DNA of 64,000 nt from Cricetibacter osteomyelitidis (GCF_004340985.1 NZ_SLYB01000014.1:1-64000); one strand, 5' to 3'; counted from the stretch's first letter, positions 1 to 10,146 are shown. Notes: generated by a model not told the origin, from the letters alone. Made by a program: numbers and translations.

Positions 1-157
1 CTCGTCTAGAGTATTTGCAAAAAAATCAGGGAAAATGACTGCTTGTGTGGTTATCTGAAAGGGAATATCAAGAGAAAGGTGAAAAAACTAAAAAATAAAC
101 CCTCTTTTATCAAATTGCTTTGAAAAGCAAAGCGGGAGTGGGTTTGTCAGTAGTCTG

Positions 158-184
158 AAGCAAGGTCGAACCTTGCTTTTTTAT
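158..184 (+). terminator. Intrinsic terminator at the left edge
   Basis: A 9-bp perfect stem (AAGCAAGGT / ACCTTGCTT) with loop CGA is followed by a T tract on the plus strand only. It should stop plus-strand transcription entering from outside the window. No gene is recognised in 1-157. Confidence 0.6.
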
Positions 185-198
185 CTTGAAAAAACGAA

Positions 199-1578
199 TT
201 AACGTTTTGGTGAATAATATCCGCCCATTGCACTATAAATCGCATTTTCGTTAGATAACGCACTGTATTTCGCATTTAAAATAGAAATTTGTGATGTTCT
301 TTCAGTATTTAATGCGGTTAGCCATTCTCTTAATTCGGAAACGCCGGCGTTGTAACGGTTTTCATAATATTTGCTGACACGCTGATTGTAAGTATATTGC
401 TTGCGTAAATTCTCGAAATTACGCACGGATTGTTGATAAGCAAAATAATTGGTATCAATTTCATTTAATGAAGTAGTGATGGATTTCTCAAAGTTTACAC
501 GAGCTGTATCATAAGCTGCTTCAGAGATTTTCACATTCCATTTTACATGATTCCAATCTAAGAATGGTAAAGTGATACCCACGGAACCCATACCGATAGG
601 GCTGTTAAACGCATTATCCACTTTATTACCCGATGAACTTAACGAGCCGCCCAGAGTAATTGTCGGGAACCAGCTTTTTTGAGTTGCCTTAGCATCTTTG
701 AATGCACTCATTAAGCGATATTGATAACCACGCACATCCGGACGATTAGCAATAGCCGATACCGGCACGTTTAAATTCACACCGGCAAACTCCACATTTA
801 AAATATGCGGATAGCGTACATTTAAAGGTTCATTCGGTTTTAAATTCAATAGATTACGCAATGTTTGTTCAGCGGTTTTGCGTGCAGTTTCGTAGCTGAT
901 TAAATTATTTTGTGCAACTAAAATAGATTGTTGTGCTTGGTCGGAAGCAGCCGCATCAGCCACACCCTGTCTGAAACGGTTTTGCATTACGCGGTTTATT
1001 TCGCTGTAATAACGCACGGTATCTTTTGTTGCATCAATGGCATCATTTAAGTAAGCAATCTGATAATAAGTGACGACCACACTGTTAATTAGGGAAAGGC
1101 GTGTAGATTCCAAATCTTGTTGTGTTGCTTTGTATCTCCATTCGCCCGCATTCGCCGCATCGGCTAAACGACGCCATAAGTCTAGAGTATAGCTTACGGT
1201 CAAAGAGCCGCTATGGCTGATTGTTGAACCTTGGCCGTGGCCGCTTGTACTGGTATCGCGACTGGCTGATGAACTGGTCGAACCGTTAAATGCAGGCACT
1301 AAATCAGCACCTAATAAATTGGCGTTATATAAAGCGCTGTTGACCGAAATTGCCGCTAAAGCAAGATCTTTATTGTTAGTTAAAGCTTGTTGTACTAAGT
1401 GATTTAATTGATTATCGTGGTAGAGTTCCCACCATTTTTCGTTGATATTGTATTGTGCGGTAATATCCTGATATTGTTGGAAATCGGCATTGGCTTGATT
1501 AAGTGAATTGTCTAAATTGGCACAACCTGCTAATGCGGTTGAAAGTAATAGGGCTAAAGTTAATTTTTTCAGTTTCAT
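199..1578 (-). CDS. TolC/OprM-type outer membrane efflux lipoprotein
   Basis: Outer-membrane channel subunit of a tripartite efflux pump. The 459-residue protein begins MKLKKL, followed by a hydrophobic signal and a lipobox LAGC with the lipidated Cys at residue 19. The rest is the alpha-helical, coiled-coil-rich OEP architecture of the NodT/CusC/OprM group. A longer reading from 1617 is possible, but its extra codons run through an uptake signal sequence and place residues before the lipoprotein signal, so 1578 was chosen. It is the third gene after macA and macB, so it probably supplies the exit duct for that pump. The precise substrate is not visible. Confidence 0.9.
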   Translation of the reverse strand: MKLKKLTLALLLSTALAGCANLDNSLNQANADFQQYQDITAQYNINEKWWELYHDNQLNHLVQQALTNNKDLALAAISVNSALYNANLLGADLVPAFNGSTSSSASRDTSTSGHGQGSTISHSGSLTVSYTLDLWRRLADAANAGEWRYKATQQDLESTRLSLINSVVVTYYQIAYLNDAIDATKDTVRYYSEINRVMQNRFRQGVADAAASDQAQQSILVAQNNLISYETARKTAEQTLRNLLNLKPNEPLNVRYPHILNVEFAGVNLNVPVSAIANRPDVRGYQYRLMSAFKDAKATQKSWFPTITLGGSLSSSGNKVDNAFNSPIGMGSVGITLPFLDWNHVKWNVKISEAAYDTARVNFEKSITTSLNEIDTNYFAYQQSVRNFENLRKQYTYNQRVSKYYENRYNAGVSELREWLTALNTERTSQISILNAKYSALSNENAIYSAMGGYYSPKR

Positions 1579-1598
1579 AAGGTTTCTCTTAAATATTG

Positions 1599-1625
1599 AA
1601 AGTGCGGTAAAATTCACCGCACTTT
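1599..1625. repeat. Inverted pair of DNA uptake signals
   Basis: AAAGTGCGGT and ACCGCACTTT face each other across 7 bp between macB and the outer membrane factor gene. The pair can form a 10-bp stem. The following T tract is weak on the minus strand, so it may attenuate rather than end operon transcription. Confidence 0.7.
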
Positions 1626-1689
1626 TTGTTATTCGATGCTGTTTAAATTTATTAAACGATCGTTCAATGGGTGAAGTATATCAGCTTTT

Positions 1690-3624
1690 TTATTCTCTTG
1701 AAAGAGCCGTAATCGGATTTAATTGTGAGGCATTTTTCGCCGGCATATAACCGAATACTACGCCGATTAAAGTAGAGCAGAGCACTGCCGCCACAATAGA
1801 GAAGGTGGAAAAGACCATTGTAAAATCCTCTACAAATAGATTAAATAGCAAGCCGAATCCTACGGAAAGCACAATCCCCGTTGTGCCGCCGATTAAACAA
1901 ATCAACACGGCTTCAATTAAGAATTGTTGCAGAATGTTCGATTGCCGTGCTCCGATAGCCATACGTACACCAATTTCTTTGGTACGTTCCGTCACCGAAA
2001 CCAACATAATATTCATCACCCCGATACCGCCTACAATCAAGGAAATCACTGCAATAGACGAAATCAGAAATTTCATGGTATTAGTGGTGGCTTCAATGGT
2101 TTGTTTAATCGTATCCGTATTCATAATGAAAAAGTCTTTTTTGCCGTGACGAACCGTCAGCAACTGAGTCAGATCTTTTTCTGCGGCTTGGCTGTTGACT
2201 TGATCGCTGATTTTCACCGTAATGGAATCAATATGACGATCACCGGAAATTTTGTTCATTACCGTGGTATAAGGGATCCAAATATTCAACGAACCGCTGT
2301 CCATGCCCATACTATTTTGCGAGGCAACACCGATAATACGTAACGGCTTTTTATTCACCATAATAATTTTTCCGAGTGGCGAACTGTTTGGGAACACTTC
2401 TTTTTGTGTATTGGTATCAATCACCACCACATTTTCGCTGTGTTTCACATCATTTTCACTAAATAAACGCCCTTCTTTGAGCGTAATCCCTTTGACATCA
2501 AAGAATTGCAAGCCAGCCCCTCTCACCGAAGCGGTATAAGACTGATTGCCGTAAGTCAAAGAAGCACCGCTGACGGAATTGTTTGGCGTCGAGCTTTCAA
2601 TATAGCTTTGTTTGCCTAAAATATCGGAATCGTTTACGGTGAGATTTTTGGTTCTGTCTGCCCGACGGTCGCCGAATCCCGTGCCGTTATAAATATTCAT
2701 GGTGTTGGTTCCCATTGAGTTGATATCAGCCAGAATTTTTTGTTGCGAACCGTTACCCAGAGCCACCACACTGACCACAGAGGTGATCCCGATAATAATT
2801 CCCAGCATGGTGAGCAAAGAACGCAGTTTATGGGCGATAATGGCTTTTACTGACATGCGGAAAGATTCCACAAATTGATCTTTATAAAAGCTGAACGTGC
2901 TTTTATTGATTTTCACCGATTCTGGTTTTTCTGTTACTTTGTCGGATTTTTGACGATCTTGAATGATTTCACCGTCCTTGATTTCGATAATACGATTGGC
3001 AAATTCCGCCACGTTTTTATCGTGCGTGACCAAAATAATGGTATGACCTTCTTGGTGCAGTTGCTGCAGAATTTCCATTACCACTTCGCCGCTTTTGGAA
3101 TCCAATGCACCGGTTGGTTCGTCTGCCAAAATAATATCGCCGCCGTTCATCAAGGCACGGGCGATACTTACACGCTGCTGCTGACCGCCGGATAATTCAT
3201 TTGGACGATTATTTAATTTATCGCCTAATCCGAGTTTTTCTAATAATTGAGCGGCTCGTTCCAAACGGTTTTTTTGATCCATACCCGCATAAATTGCCGG
3301 AAGTACCACGTTTTCCACCGCACTTAGGGTTGAAAGCAGGTTATAACGCTGGAAAATAAAACCGAATTTCTTTTGCCGCAAATCCGATAATTCATCAAAG
3401 CTGAGATGGCTGACTTCCGTTTCTCCGATTTTATAAGAGCCGGAGGTAGCGGTATCTAAACAGCCAATGATATTCATCAAAGTGGATTTACCGGAACCGG
3501 ATGCCCCGATAATGGCGATAAAATCACCTTTCTTAATGCTGACATTGATATTTTTCAGCACTTGTACACGGTTGTCGCCACTGCCGAAATATTTGTTAAT
3601 CTCTTTTATTTCAATAATATTCAT
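1690..3624 (-). CDS. macB: Macrolide-type efflux ABC transporter MacB
   Basis: Inner-membrane ATPase/permease of the MacAB type: an N-terminal nucleotide-binding domain followed by four transmembrane segments and a large periplasmic domain. Walker A GASGSGKS lies at residues 40-47, the signature LSGGQQQRVSIARAL near residue 143, and Walker B ILADEPTGALD after it. The length of 644 residues is normal for MacB. The gene begins 15 bp after macA ends and is followed by an outer membrane lipoprotein, which completes a tripartite exporter. The substrate (macrolides, peptides, heme precursors or toxins in various species) cannot be deduced. Confidence 0.95.
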   Translation of the reverse strand: MNIIEIKEINKYFGSGDNRVQVLKNINVSIKKGDFIAIIGASGSGKSTLMNIIGCLDTATSGSYKIGETEVSHLSFDELSDLRQKKFGFIFQRYNLLSTLSAVENVVLPAIYAGMDQKNRLERAAQLLEKLGLGDKLNNRPNELSGGQQQRVSIARALMNGGDIILADEPTGALDSKSGEVVMEILQQLHQEGHTIILVTHDKNVAEFANRIIEIKDGEIIQDRQKSDKVTEKPESVKINKSTFSFYKDQFVESFRMSVKAIIAHKLRSLLTMLGIIIGITSVVSVVALGNGSQQKILADINSMGTNTMNIYNGTGFGDRRADRTKNLTVNDSDILGKQSYIESSTPNNSVSGASLTYGNQSYTASVRGAGLQFFDVKGITLKEGRLFSENDVKHSENVVVIDTNTQKEVFPNSSPLGKIIMVNKKPLRIIGVASQNSMGMDSGSLNIWIPYTTVMNKISGDRHIDSITVKISDQVNSQAAEKDLTQLLTVRHGKKDFFIMNTDTIKQTIEATTNTMKFLISSIAVISLIVGGIGVMNIMLVSVTERTKEIGVRMAIGARQSNILQQFLIEAVLICLIGGTTGIVLSVGFGLLFNLFVEDFTMVFSTFSIVAAVLCSTLIGVVFGYMPAKNASQLNPITALSRE

Positions 3625-3639
3625 AGATTTGACCGCACT

Positions 3640-4806
3640 TTAGAATATTCTTGGCCCACGACCGGCACCACCCACTTTTTCACCTGCGGCTACTTCCGAT
3701 GAAATGACTTTTTCCCCTTCGTTTAAGCCACAAATAATCTGGGTGTTTACATCATCGTTTAAACCGATAGTGACTTCTCGTTGTTCTACTTGGTTTTTAT
3801 CATCCAAAACATTTACAAACACTTTGCCGTTTTGTTTTTTTAAGGTCATTGTCGGCACTAATAAAGTATCTTGTACGTCTGCAATGGTAATGGTATTTTC
3901 AGTAGTCATGCCGATACGCAATTTTTTATCGGGATTATCCACCACTACATTGGCGTAGTAATATACCGCATTGGTATCGGTGACATCTTCGGAATAATCA
4001 TTATCCGTGAGCGTTGTTAATGCCGGATCGATGCTGTCGATTTCAGCGGTGTAAACGGTATCAGGATCGGATAGGCTGGTAAATTTCACCTGCATTCCTT
4101 TTTGTACTTTGGTTACATCACCTTCTGCGATTTCCGGTTTAATCAGCATTTTGGTTAAATCGGCCACATACACGATGGTCGGCGTGGTTTGATTGGCGTT
4201 CACTGTTTGCCCTTCCGATACCGGCACGGATAAAATAGTGCCGTCAATCGGTGCAGTGATTTTTGTATAACCTAAATTCGTTTCCGCATTGGCGACTTCG
4301 ATTTCGGCACTTTGAATTGAGGCTTCAATCACTTTAATATCCGATTGTGCGGCAGATAAGGTATTTTTCGCATCATTCAGATCGTTAAGGGAAGTCGCCC
4401 CTTGCTTATAGAGCTTACTTAAACGGTTATAAGCGGATTGAGCCACTTCAAGTGCGGTTTGTTTTGCTTTTAATTGTGCTTGATAAGAGATGAGCTGTGC
4501 TTTGGCCGTATTTAATGTATTGCGTTGCGTTTTAGAATCAATTTCAGCAATTAAGTCGCCTTGTTTGACATCTTGTCCGCGTTTTACATGGAGTTTTTCG
4601 ATTTTACCGGAGACCTGTGCCCCTACTTCAACCAAGTTATAGCTGCGTACCGTGCCGCTGGCAATCACGGTTTTAGATAAGTTGCCCCGTTGTACGGTTT
4701 CCGTGAGATAAGCGGTTTTATTTTCATTGCCCGATTTAAAATAATAGATTCCGCCGGCGACAATCGCAGCTACCAATGCTAGGGCTAAAAGACCTTTTTT
4801 ATTCAT
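3640..4806 (-). CDS. macA: Periplasmic adaptor MacA
   Basis: Membrane-fusion (HlyD/RND-type) adaptor that links MacB to the outer membrane channel. The 388-residue protein has one N-terminal membrane anchor (residues about 4-23), a split lipoyl domain around ASGTVRS...VSGKI and TKITAPIDGTI, a coiled-coil hairpin between them, and beta-barrel and membrane-proximal domains. It is the first gene of the macA-macB-outer-membrane-factor operon. Confidence 0.93.
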   Translation of the reverse strand: MNKKGLLALALVAAIVAGGIYYFKSGNENKTAYLTETVQRGNLSKTVIASGTVRSYNLVEVGAQVSGKIEKLHVKRGQDVKQGDLIAEIDSKTQRNTLNTAKAQLISYQAQLKAKQTALEVAQSAYNRLSKLYKQGATSLNDLNDAKNTLSAAQSDIKVIEASIQSAEIEVANAETNLGYTKITAPIDGTILSVPVSEGQTVNANQTTPTIVYVADLTKMLIKPEIAEGDVTKVQKGMQVKFTSLSDPDTVYTAEIDSIDPALTTLTDNDYSEDVTDTNAVYYYANVVVDNPDKKLRIGMTTENTITIADVQDTLLVPTMTLKKQNGKVFVNVLDDKNQVEQREVTIGLNDDVNTQIICGLNEGEKVISSEVAAGEKVGGAGRGPRIF

Positions 4807-4892
4807 AATGTATCCTAAGAAAGTAGAAATTGATTAAAATTGCGCGAATTATAACGGGGAATTATTAAGAGAATCTTAATTTTACGGATTTG

Positions 4893-4933
4893 TGACCGCA
4901 CTTTATACGGTTAAGTTCATAAAAGTGCGGTCA
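4893..4933. repeat. Inverted pair of DNA uptake signals after kdsC
   Basis: TGACCGCACTTT and AAAGTGCGGTCA form a 12-bp inverted repeat with a 17-nt loop just past the kdsC stop and upstream of macA. It may slow or end kdsC transcription, but there is no clean T tract on the minus strand. Confidence 0.6.
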
Positions 4934-4945
4934 GTTTTGAGAAAA

Positions 4946-5494
4946 TTATTGTGCCATATTCTGCACAGTTTTTAGAAATCCTTGTGCCGTGGTTAAAGCA
5001 TTAAGTTTGCCTTGGGATTTTAAAATCATATCCGCCATTTCCCGCACGGCACCGTGCCCGCCCTTGAGTTGTAATACATGATCCGCCTGCTGTTTCACAT
5101 AATCCATGGCATCACCCACGGCAAAGGACACACCACACACCGCAAAGGCAGGCAAATCTACACTATCATCGCCGATAAATGCGGTTTGTTCTGCGGTAAC
5201 GCCTGCTTGTTTCATTAATTCAAAACAGGCGCTTTCTTTTTCTAATTTACCTAAAAAAGCCAAAGAAATGCCGAGTTCGTCAATACGTTTTTGCAGAATC
5301 GGTGATGAACGGCCGGAAAGTACCGCCACTTGAATACCTTGTTCCATCATCATTCGCAAACCTAAACCGTCGCGCACGTGAAAACTTTTAATGGCTTCAC
5401 CATTGGCATCGTAATGTAGCAAACCGTTGGTGAGTACGCCGTCCACATCGCAGATAACCAATTTAATTTTTTTTAATTTTTCTCTGAGTAACAT
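4946..5494 (-). CDS. kdsC: Kdo-8-phosphate phosphatase KdsC
   Basis: HAD-superfamily phosphatase that converts 3-deoxy-D-manno-octulosonate 8-phosphate to Kdo for lipopolysaccharide inner core. The catalytic motif DVDGVLTNG (nucleophile Asp16, acid/base Asp18) is near the N-terminus, followed by LSGRSS and GDDSVDLP motifs. At 182 residues it is the small, tetrameric KdsC form. Its ATG overlaps the kdsD stop (TAATG), so the two are translationally coupled. Confidence 0.95.
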   Translation of the reverse strand: MLLREKLKKIKLVICDVDGVLTNGLLHYDANGEAIKSFHVRDGLGLRMMMEQGIQVAVLSGRSSPILQKRIDELGISLAFLGKLEKESACFELMKQAGVTAEQTAFIGDDSVDLPAFAVCGVSFAVGDAMDYVKQQADHVLQLKGGHGAVREMADMILKSQGKLNALTTAQGFLKTVQNMAQ

Positions 5495-6429
5495 TAGCTG
5501 GCAAACTCCACAAGACCGACAACATCATTGTTGTCATTTAGCACCACAAGAGAATGAATTTTACGCTCTTTCATAAAGGCTTCCGCTTTGGCTAAGAATT
5601 CATCTTGATGGATAGTTTTCGGCGATGATGTCATCAACGCCTGAGCGGTTTTCTGCAAGGTTTCCGCCCCGTTGGCGGTGAGTGCCCGACGAATATCGCC
5701 GTCGGTAATAATGCCTTGCAGTTTATGGTTTTCCATCACTAACGCCACACCCATTCGGCCTTCGTTCATAATGGTTAAGCAATCGGTAAATGAAGTGTTC
5801 AATGTTACCACCGGCAAACGGGTCTGCATTTGATCTTTCACGCGAGAAAGCAAACGACGACCAAGACTGCCGCCCGGATGATATTTTGCAAAGTCTTCCG
5901 GTTGAAAATTGCGGGCGGTAATTAACGCTACGGCGAGTGCATCGCTGAGTGCCAAGGTGATTAATGCCGATGTGGTTGGTGCCAGATTATTCGGGCAAAC
6001 TTCTCTTTCCACACTGATATCCAACACAAAATCGGCGTGTTTCGCCAGAGTGGAATTTTTATTGGCTGTGAGAGCAATGATTTTATTACCGAAATTTTTC
6101 AGGCTCGGAATCAGCTTATTGACATCGTCGGTTTCACCGCTGTATGAAATCAGCATCACAATATCAATAGGTTTTAACATACCTAAATCGCCGTGGAAGG
6201 CTTCGGTCGGGTGAAGGAAAAAGCTCGGCGTGCCGGTGGAGGCAAAAGTGGCGACCATTTTTTTACCGATTAAACCGGATTTACCAATTCCGCCGATCAC
6301 CAAACGGCCTTCGCAGGCTAGGATCAATTTCACTACATCGGAGAATTGTTGATCTAAATGTTCGCTTAAACGGTCAATGGCTTTTTGTTCCACCGCAAGA
6401 GTATCGCGGGCAATTTGTAAATAATCCAT
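5494..6429 (-). CDS. kdsD: Arabinose-5-phosphate isomerase KdsD
   Basis: Interconverts ribulose 5-phosphate and arabinose 5-phosphate, the first step toward Kdo. The 311-residue protein has an N-terminal SIS sugar-isomerase domain (GGIGKSGLIGKK, then SYSGETDD) and two C-terminal CBS domains. It is coupled to kdsC by a 1-nt stop/start overlap, so precursor supply and phosphatase are made together. Confidence 0.95.
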   Translation of the reverse strand: MDYLQIARDTLAVEQKAIDRLSEHLDQQFSDVVKLILACEGRLVIGGIGKSGLIGKKMVATFASTGTPSFFLHPTEAFHGDLGMLKPIDIVMLISYSGETDDVNKLIPSLKNFGNKIIALTANKNSTLAKHADFVLDISVEREVCPNNLAPTTSALITLALSDALAVALITARNFQPEDFAKYHPGGSLGRRLLSRVKDQMQTRLPVVTLNTSFTDCLTIMNEGRMGVALVMENHKLQGIITDGDIRRALTANGAETLQKTAQALMTSSPKTIHQDEFLAKAEAFMKERKIHSLVVLNDNNDVVGLVEFAS

Positions 6430-6525
6430 AAATTGATCTCTTTTTAGCTGTAAAGTGCGATTATTTTAACTCAAGTTTCCGATTTACTCTATATTATTGC
6501 GTGAAATTCGGTTATACTGCGCGCC

Positions 6526-6905
<380 letters not shown>

Positions 6906-6925
6906 ACCAAATTTTCCGAAAAATG

Positions 6926-6971
6926 ACCGCACTTTTAGCCCGCTGGGGTATATAAAGTGCGGTTATTTTTT
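6926..6971. terminator. Uptake-signal terminator between rnpB and mrcB
   Basis: ACCGCACTTT (6926-6935) and AAAGTGCGGT (6954-6963) form a 10-bp stem followed by a T-rich run on the plus strand. The minus strand also carries a T run after the stem, so it can serve both convergent genes. Confidence 0.8.
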
Positions 6972-6979
6972 AGCGGGTT

Positions 6980-9352
6980 TTAATTTGTCGGGGCTGCATC
7001 TTCAATTGGTGCCGGCGTATTTGCCGGTCGGGCTTGAATTGTGCTTGCAGGCACTGTCGATTCTGAACTTGTTGCAGCGTCGGTAATAATCTCTTTCGGC
7101 TTTAATTGGCAGAATGATTGGTTTTTATCCGCCCATACCGGAATAGTACGTCGGCTATCGCAATCCCAGCTGCCATGGGCGGTAATTCCCACCCATTTTA
7201 TGTCATCCGGTTTTTGGGGCTTCAATGTTTGAACATTGGAGCGGGAAAGATAATCTTTATAGACCCGTAATGCTCCGGAGGCACCGGTTAAACCGGTTTC
7301 GCCGTTATCATCACGTCCCAACCATGTGGTCACCACATTTTCACCGTCAATGCCTACGAACCAAGTATCCCGGGCATCATTTGTCGTGCCGGTTTTGCCC
7401 GCTAAACGCAAATTCGCATAATCATTCATCAAACTGCGTGCCGTGCCGCGTTCCACCACTTGCTGCATGGCGTAAATGGTTTGGAATGCCGCTTCTTCCG
7501 GCACAACTTGTTCCGAGGCGGTGGAGTGCTCGTATAACACATTACCTTGACGATCAAGCACCGCATTAATCGTAGAAAGCGGAATTTTTCCGCCTTGATT
7601 GGCAATGGTTTGGTAGAGTTTGGTCACATCATAAGGAGAAATACTGTAAGAGCCCAACAATGTTGACGGAACTTTAGGAATTTTGACTTTATCCCATCCC
7701 ATCGCTTGCTGTGTTTCGATGACTTTAGTTAAACCGACCGCACGACCGATATTGACCGTCGGAATATTGAGCGAGCGGACGAGTGCATCCATCAACATAA
7801 CCGAACCGCTGTATTTTCGGTCATAGTTACGTGGCTGCCATGGGGGACTGCCTTTAATATAGATAGTAATCGGCTGATTTTGAATCGCAGTATTTAAACG
7901 GAACCGCTGCGGTTCGGTAAGTGCGGTCAAATAAATGGAAGGTTTGACTAACGAACCGATTTGGCGATTGGCTTTTAACGCACGGTTAAAGCCCGCATAG
8001 TTCACTTGCGTACCGCCTACAATTGCCTGCACTTCACCGGTATGATAATTTGCGATCACCATTGCAGATTGCAGGCTTGGATTTTTCATTTTAATTTGTA
8101 ATTCACCGGTCGCCTTAATAACAGCTTGCTCCGCATTATATTGCTGTTTGGTATCAAGTGTTGTGAAGATCCGAGCACCTAATAAATTGCCGATTTTATT
8201 TTCGCCTAAGTGATGACGTAATTCTGCCTGAACGATTTGGATAAAGGCCGGATAGTTGCGGGTGATATTACCTTTAGGTTGTACGCCCAACGGACGCTTA
8301 CTCAGAATATCATACAGTTCCTGGTCGATCATTTGATGTTCCAACATCAAACGCAGCACTACATTACGGCGTTCCAACGCATTATTCGGATTACGCCACG
8401 GATTATAAAGTGACGGACCTTTAACCATCCCCACTAACAATGCCATTTGATCCAGGCTGATTTCACGAATCGGGCGATTAAAGAAAAATTGGCTTGCCAA
8501 TTCAAAGCCGTGAATTTGCGTATCACCGTTTTGACCGAGATAAATTTCGTTTAAATAGGTTTCTAAAATGCGATTTTTATCGTAACGCCAATCTAACAAA
8601 ATTGCCATTAAGGCTTCATTGATTTTGCGTGTCAGCGAGCGTTCGTTGGTCAGAAAAATATTTTTAACTAACTGCTGTGTAAGCGTACTCCCGCCTTGCA
8701 CCGTATGGCCTGCTTTAAAGTTGGCGTACATCGCACGAGCTATGCCTAACGGGCTTACACCGCCATGTTCGTAAAAACGGCGATCTTCCGTTAAAATGAG
8801 TGCATCAATCAATAAACGCGGATAATTTTGCAACGGAATAGCCAGGCGTTCTTCATTTTCCGATTGTAGCATTGCAATGAGTTTTGGGGCTAAACGGAAA
8901 TCATCAATGCGGCGACGGGCCACTAAATCTTCAATGGCACTGAGTTTGTTATCGGTGAAGCGTAAACGTAATACGCGTTGGGCTTCCGGTTGTTGTGGAA
9001 ACGGAAACGCCCGACGAATTAAAACAATAGTATTTTCTTCTTCTTTAAAGTCGCCGGGATTTGCCACTATAGTCGTTTGGCGATATTCGTTTTCCCACAA
9101 TAATTGTTTAACTTGAGCTTGTGTTAAACCGTCAGACACTCGAATGGATTCTATTTTACTGTACACTTCCGCCGGTAAACGCCAAATTTGACCATCCATT
9201 TTGTTGCGGATTTTAGAATCCAAATACGCCAAATACACGGTCAACAGGCAAGCCACGGTAAAGCCCGCTTTGGCAATAAAAATAAGACAGGATTTCTTGA
9301 AAGTTCTTTTTGCAGGTGAGGTTTGTTTGTTATTTTCGCTTGCGTCTGACAT
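6980..9352 (-). CDS. mrcB: Penicillin-binding protein 1B
   Basis: Bifunctional class A peptidoglycan synthase anchored in the inner membrane. After a cytoplasmic tail and one membrane segment (residues about 25-45) come a UB2H-like region, a GT51 glycosyltransferase (EDRRFYEHGG and GGSTLTQQLVKN) and a transpeptidase domain with SLVK (nucleophile Ser), SLN and KTGTTNDARD motifs. At 790 residues it is slightly shorter than the E. coli protein. Its promoter and first codons are copied into each cassette of the peptide array immediately upstream. Confidence 0.95.
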   Translation of the reverse strand: MSDASENNKQTSPAKRTFKKSCLIFIAKAGFTVACLLTVYLAYLDSKIRNKMDGQIWRLPAEVYSKIESIRVSDGLTQAQVKQLLWENEYRQTTIVANPGDFKEEENTIVLIRRAFPFPQQPEAQRVLRLRFTDNKLSAIEDLVARRRIDDFRLAPKLIAMLQSENEERLAIPLQNYPRLLIDALILTEDRRFYEHGGVSPLGIARAMYANFKAGHTVQGGSTLTQQLVKNIFLTNERSLTRKINEALMAILLDWRYDKNRILETYLNEIYLGQNGDTQIHGFELASQFFFNRPIREISLDQMALLVGMVKGPSLYNPWRNPNNALERRNVVLRLMLEHQMIDQELYDILSKRPLGVQPKGNITRNYPAFIQIVQAELRHHLGENKIGNLLGARIFTTLDTKQQYNAEQAVIKATGELQIKMKNPSLQSAMVIANYHTGEVQAIVGGTQVNYAGFNRALKANRQIGSLVKPSIYLTALTEPQRFRLNTAIQNQPITIYIKGSPPWQPRNYDRKYSGSVMLMDALVRSLNIPTVNIGRAVGLTKVIETQQAMGWDKVKIPKVPSTLLGSYSISPYDVTKLYQTIANQGGKIPLSTINAVLDRQGNVLYEHSTASEQVVPEEAAFQTIYAMQQVVERGTARSLMNDYANLRLAGKTGTTNDARDTWFVGIDGENVVTTWLGRDDNGETGLTGASGALRVYKDYLSRSNVQTLKPQKPDDIKWVGITAHGSWDCDSRRTIPVWADKNQSFCQLKPKEIITDAATSSESTVPASTIQARPANTPAPIEDAAPTN

Positions 9353-9383
9353 AATTTTTTATTATTCGCTGAAATTTTGCCAA

Positions 9384-9392
9384 ATTTTATCA
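9384..9392 (-). promoter_or_regulatory. Probable mrcB promoter (extended -10)
   Basis: On the minus strand TGA precedes TAAAAT about 30 nt before the mrcB ATG, downstream of the terminator of the first peptide gene. No strong -35 box is seen. The same segment recurs in every cassette of the array. Confidence 0.45.
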
Positions 9393-9413
9393 TATTTCAA
9401 TTAGATTGATATG

Positions 9414-9440
9414 AAAAAAGGCGTACAAAAATACGCCTTT
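9414..9440 (-). terminator. Terminator of peptide gene 1
   Basis: Stem AAAGGCGTA / TACGCCTTT with a 6-nt loop and a minus-strand T tract, 87 bp past the stop of peptide gene 1. It insulates mrcB from the array. Confidence 0.85.
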
Positions 9441-9527
9441 AATAAAAAATTTCTGGAAAAATAACCGCACTTTAATCTAAATCTCAAAAGTTGGACAAAT
9501 AAACCAAACGGGTTAAGGTGCAGATTT

Positions 9528-9641
9528 CTATGGGTACTCTTCTGATGGCCCAGGTGTTACAACGCCGCTAGAAGTTGTAATTACATCTTCTTTTTCAAAG
9601 GTAACAGTCTTAAACTCAGGTTTTTGATATTCTTTTGTCAT
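9528..9641 (-). CDS. Small leader-core precursor peptide 1
   Basis: A 37-codon gene. The shared N-terminus is MTKEYQKPEF (1-10) then KTVTFEKEDVITTS (11-24), followed by the variable tail SGVVTPGPSEEYP. An AGGAG site lies 8 nt before the ATG and a promoter at 9696-9724. No hydrophobic signal sequence is present. A conserved charged leader with a variable Ser/Thr/Pro-rich tail is the hallmark of a ribosomally made, post-translationally modified peptide precursor. Its neighbours encode PqqD-like leader-binding domains, which supports that reading. The chemical product is unknown. Confidence 0.85.
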   Translation of the reverse strand: MTKEYQKPEFKTVTFEKEDVITTSSGVVTPGPSEEYP

Positions 9642-9695
9642 AAAATAACTCCTTTTACTAATTTATAATTTATTATTCAGTTTTCCGAGTCGGGG

Positions 9696-9724
9696 AATCT
9701 ATCACATAACAAATGAGTTATCAA
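9696..9724 (-). promoter_or_regulatory. Promoter of peptide gene 1
   Basis: TTGATA, 17-bp spacer, TAGATT, with TGA directly before the -10 box (extended -10). Confidence 0.65.
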
Positions 9725-9840
9725 GATACTAGTGCAGCAAAAAACACATCAAGTACAATGTTTCGATTGTGTCTGACATAATTTTTTATTATTCGCTGAA
9801 ATTTTGCCGAATTTTATCATATTTCAATTAGATTGATATG

Positions 9841-9866
9841 AAAAAAGGCGTACAAAAATACGCCTT
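9841..9866 (-). terminator. Terminator of peptide gene 2
   Basis: AAGGCGTA stem, 6-nt loop and minus-strand T tract, same element as in the other units. Confidence 0.85.
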
Positions 9867-9954
9867 CAATAAAAAATTTCTGGAAAAATAACCGCACTTT
9901 AATCTGAATCTCAAAAGTTGGACAAATGAACCAAACGGGTTAAGGTGCAGATTT

Positions 9955-10074
9955 TTATGAGTAAGATCCTCCTCCTGATGGCCCAGGTGTTACAACACCA
10001 TTAGAAGTTGTAATTACATCTTCTTTTTCAAAGGTAACAGTCTTAAACTCAGGTTTTTGATATTCTTTTGTCAT
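9955..10074 (-). CDS. Small leader-core precursor peptide 2
   Basis: A 39-codon gene with the same 24-residue leader as peptide 1 and the tail NGVVTPGPSGGGSYS. The first ten tail residues are close to peptide 1; the rest is Gly/Ser-rich. AAGGA lies upstream of the ATG. After the stop it shares a 50-60 nt untranslated segment with units 1 and 5. Confidence 0.85.
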   Translation of the reverse strand: MTKEYQKPEFKTVTFEKEDVITTSNGVVTPGPSGGGSYS

Positions 10075-10116
10075 AAAATGGCTCCTTTCACTGATTTAAA
10101 TTTAATCGTAGACTAG

Positions 10117-10146
10117 AGTCTATCACATAACAAAATGAATTGCCAA
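10117..10146 (-). promoter_or_regulatory. Promoter of peptide gene 2
   Basis: TTGGCA, 18-bp spacer, TAGACT with TGA before the -10 box. An inverted repeat TAGACT-ct-AGTCTA begins at the -10 box and could be an operator. Confidence 0.6.
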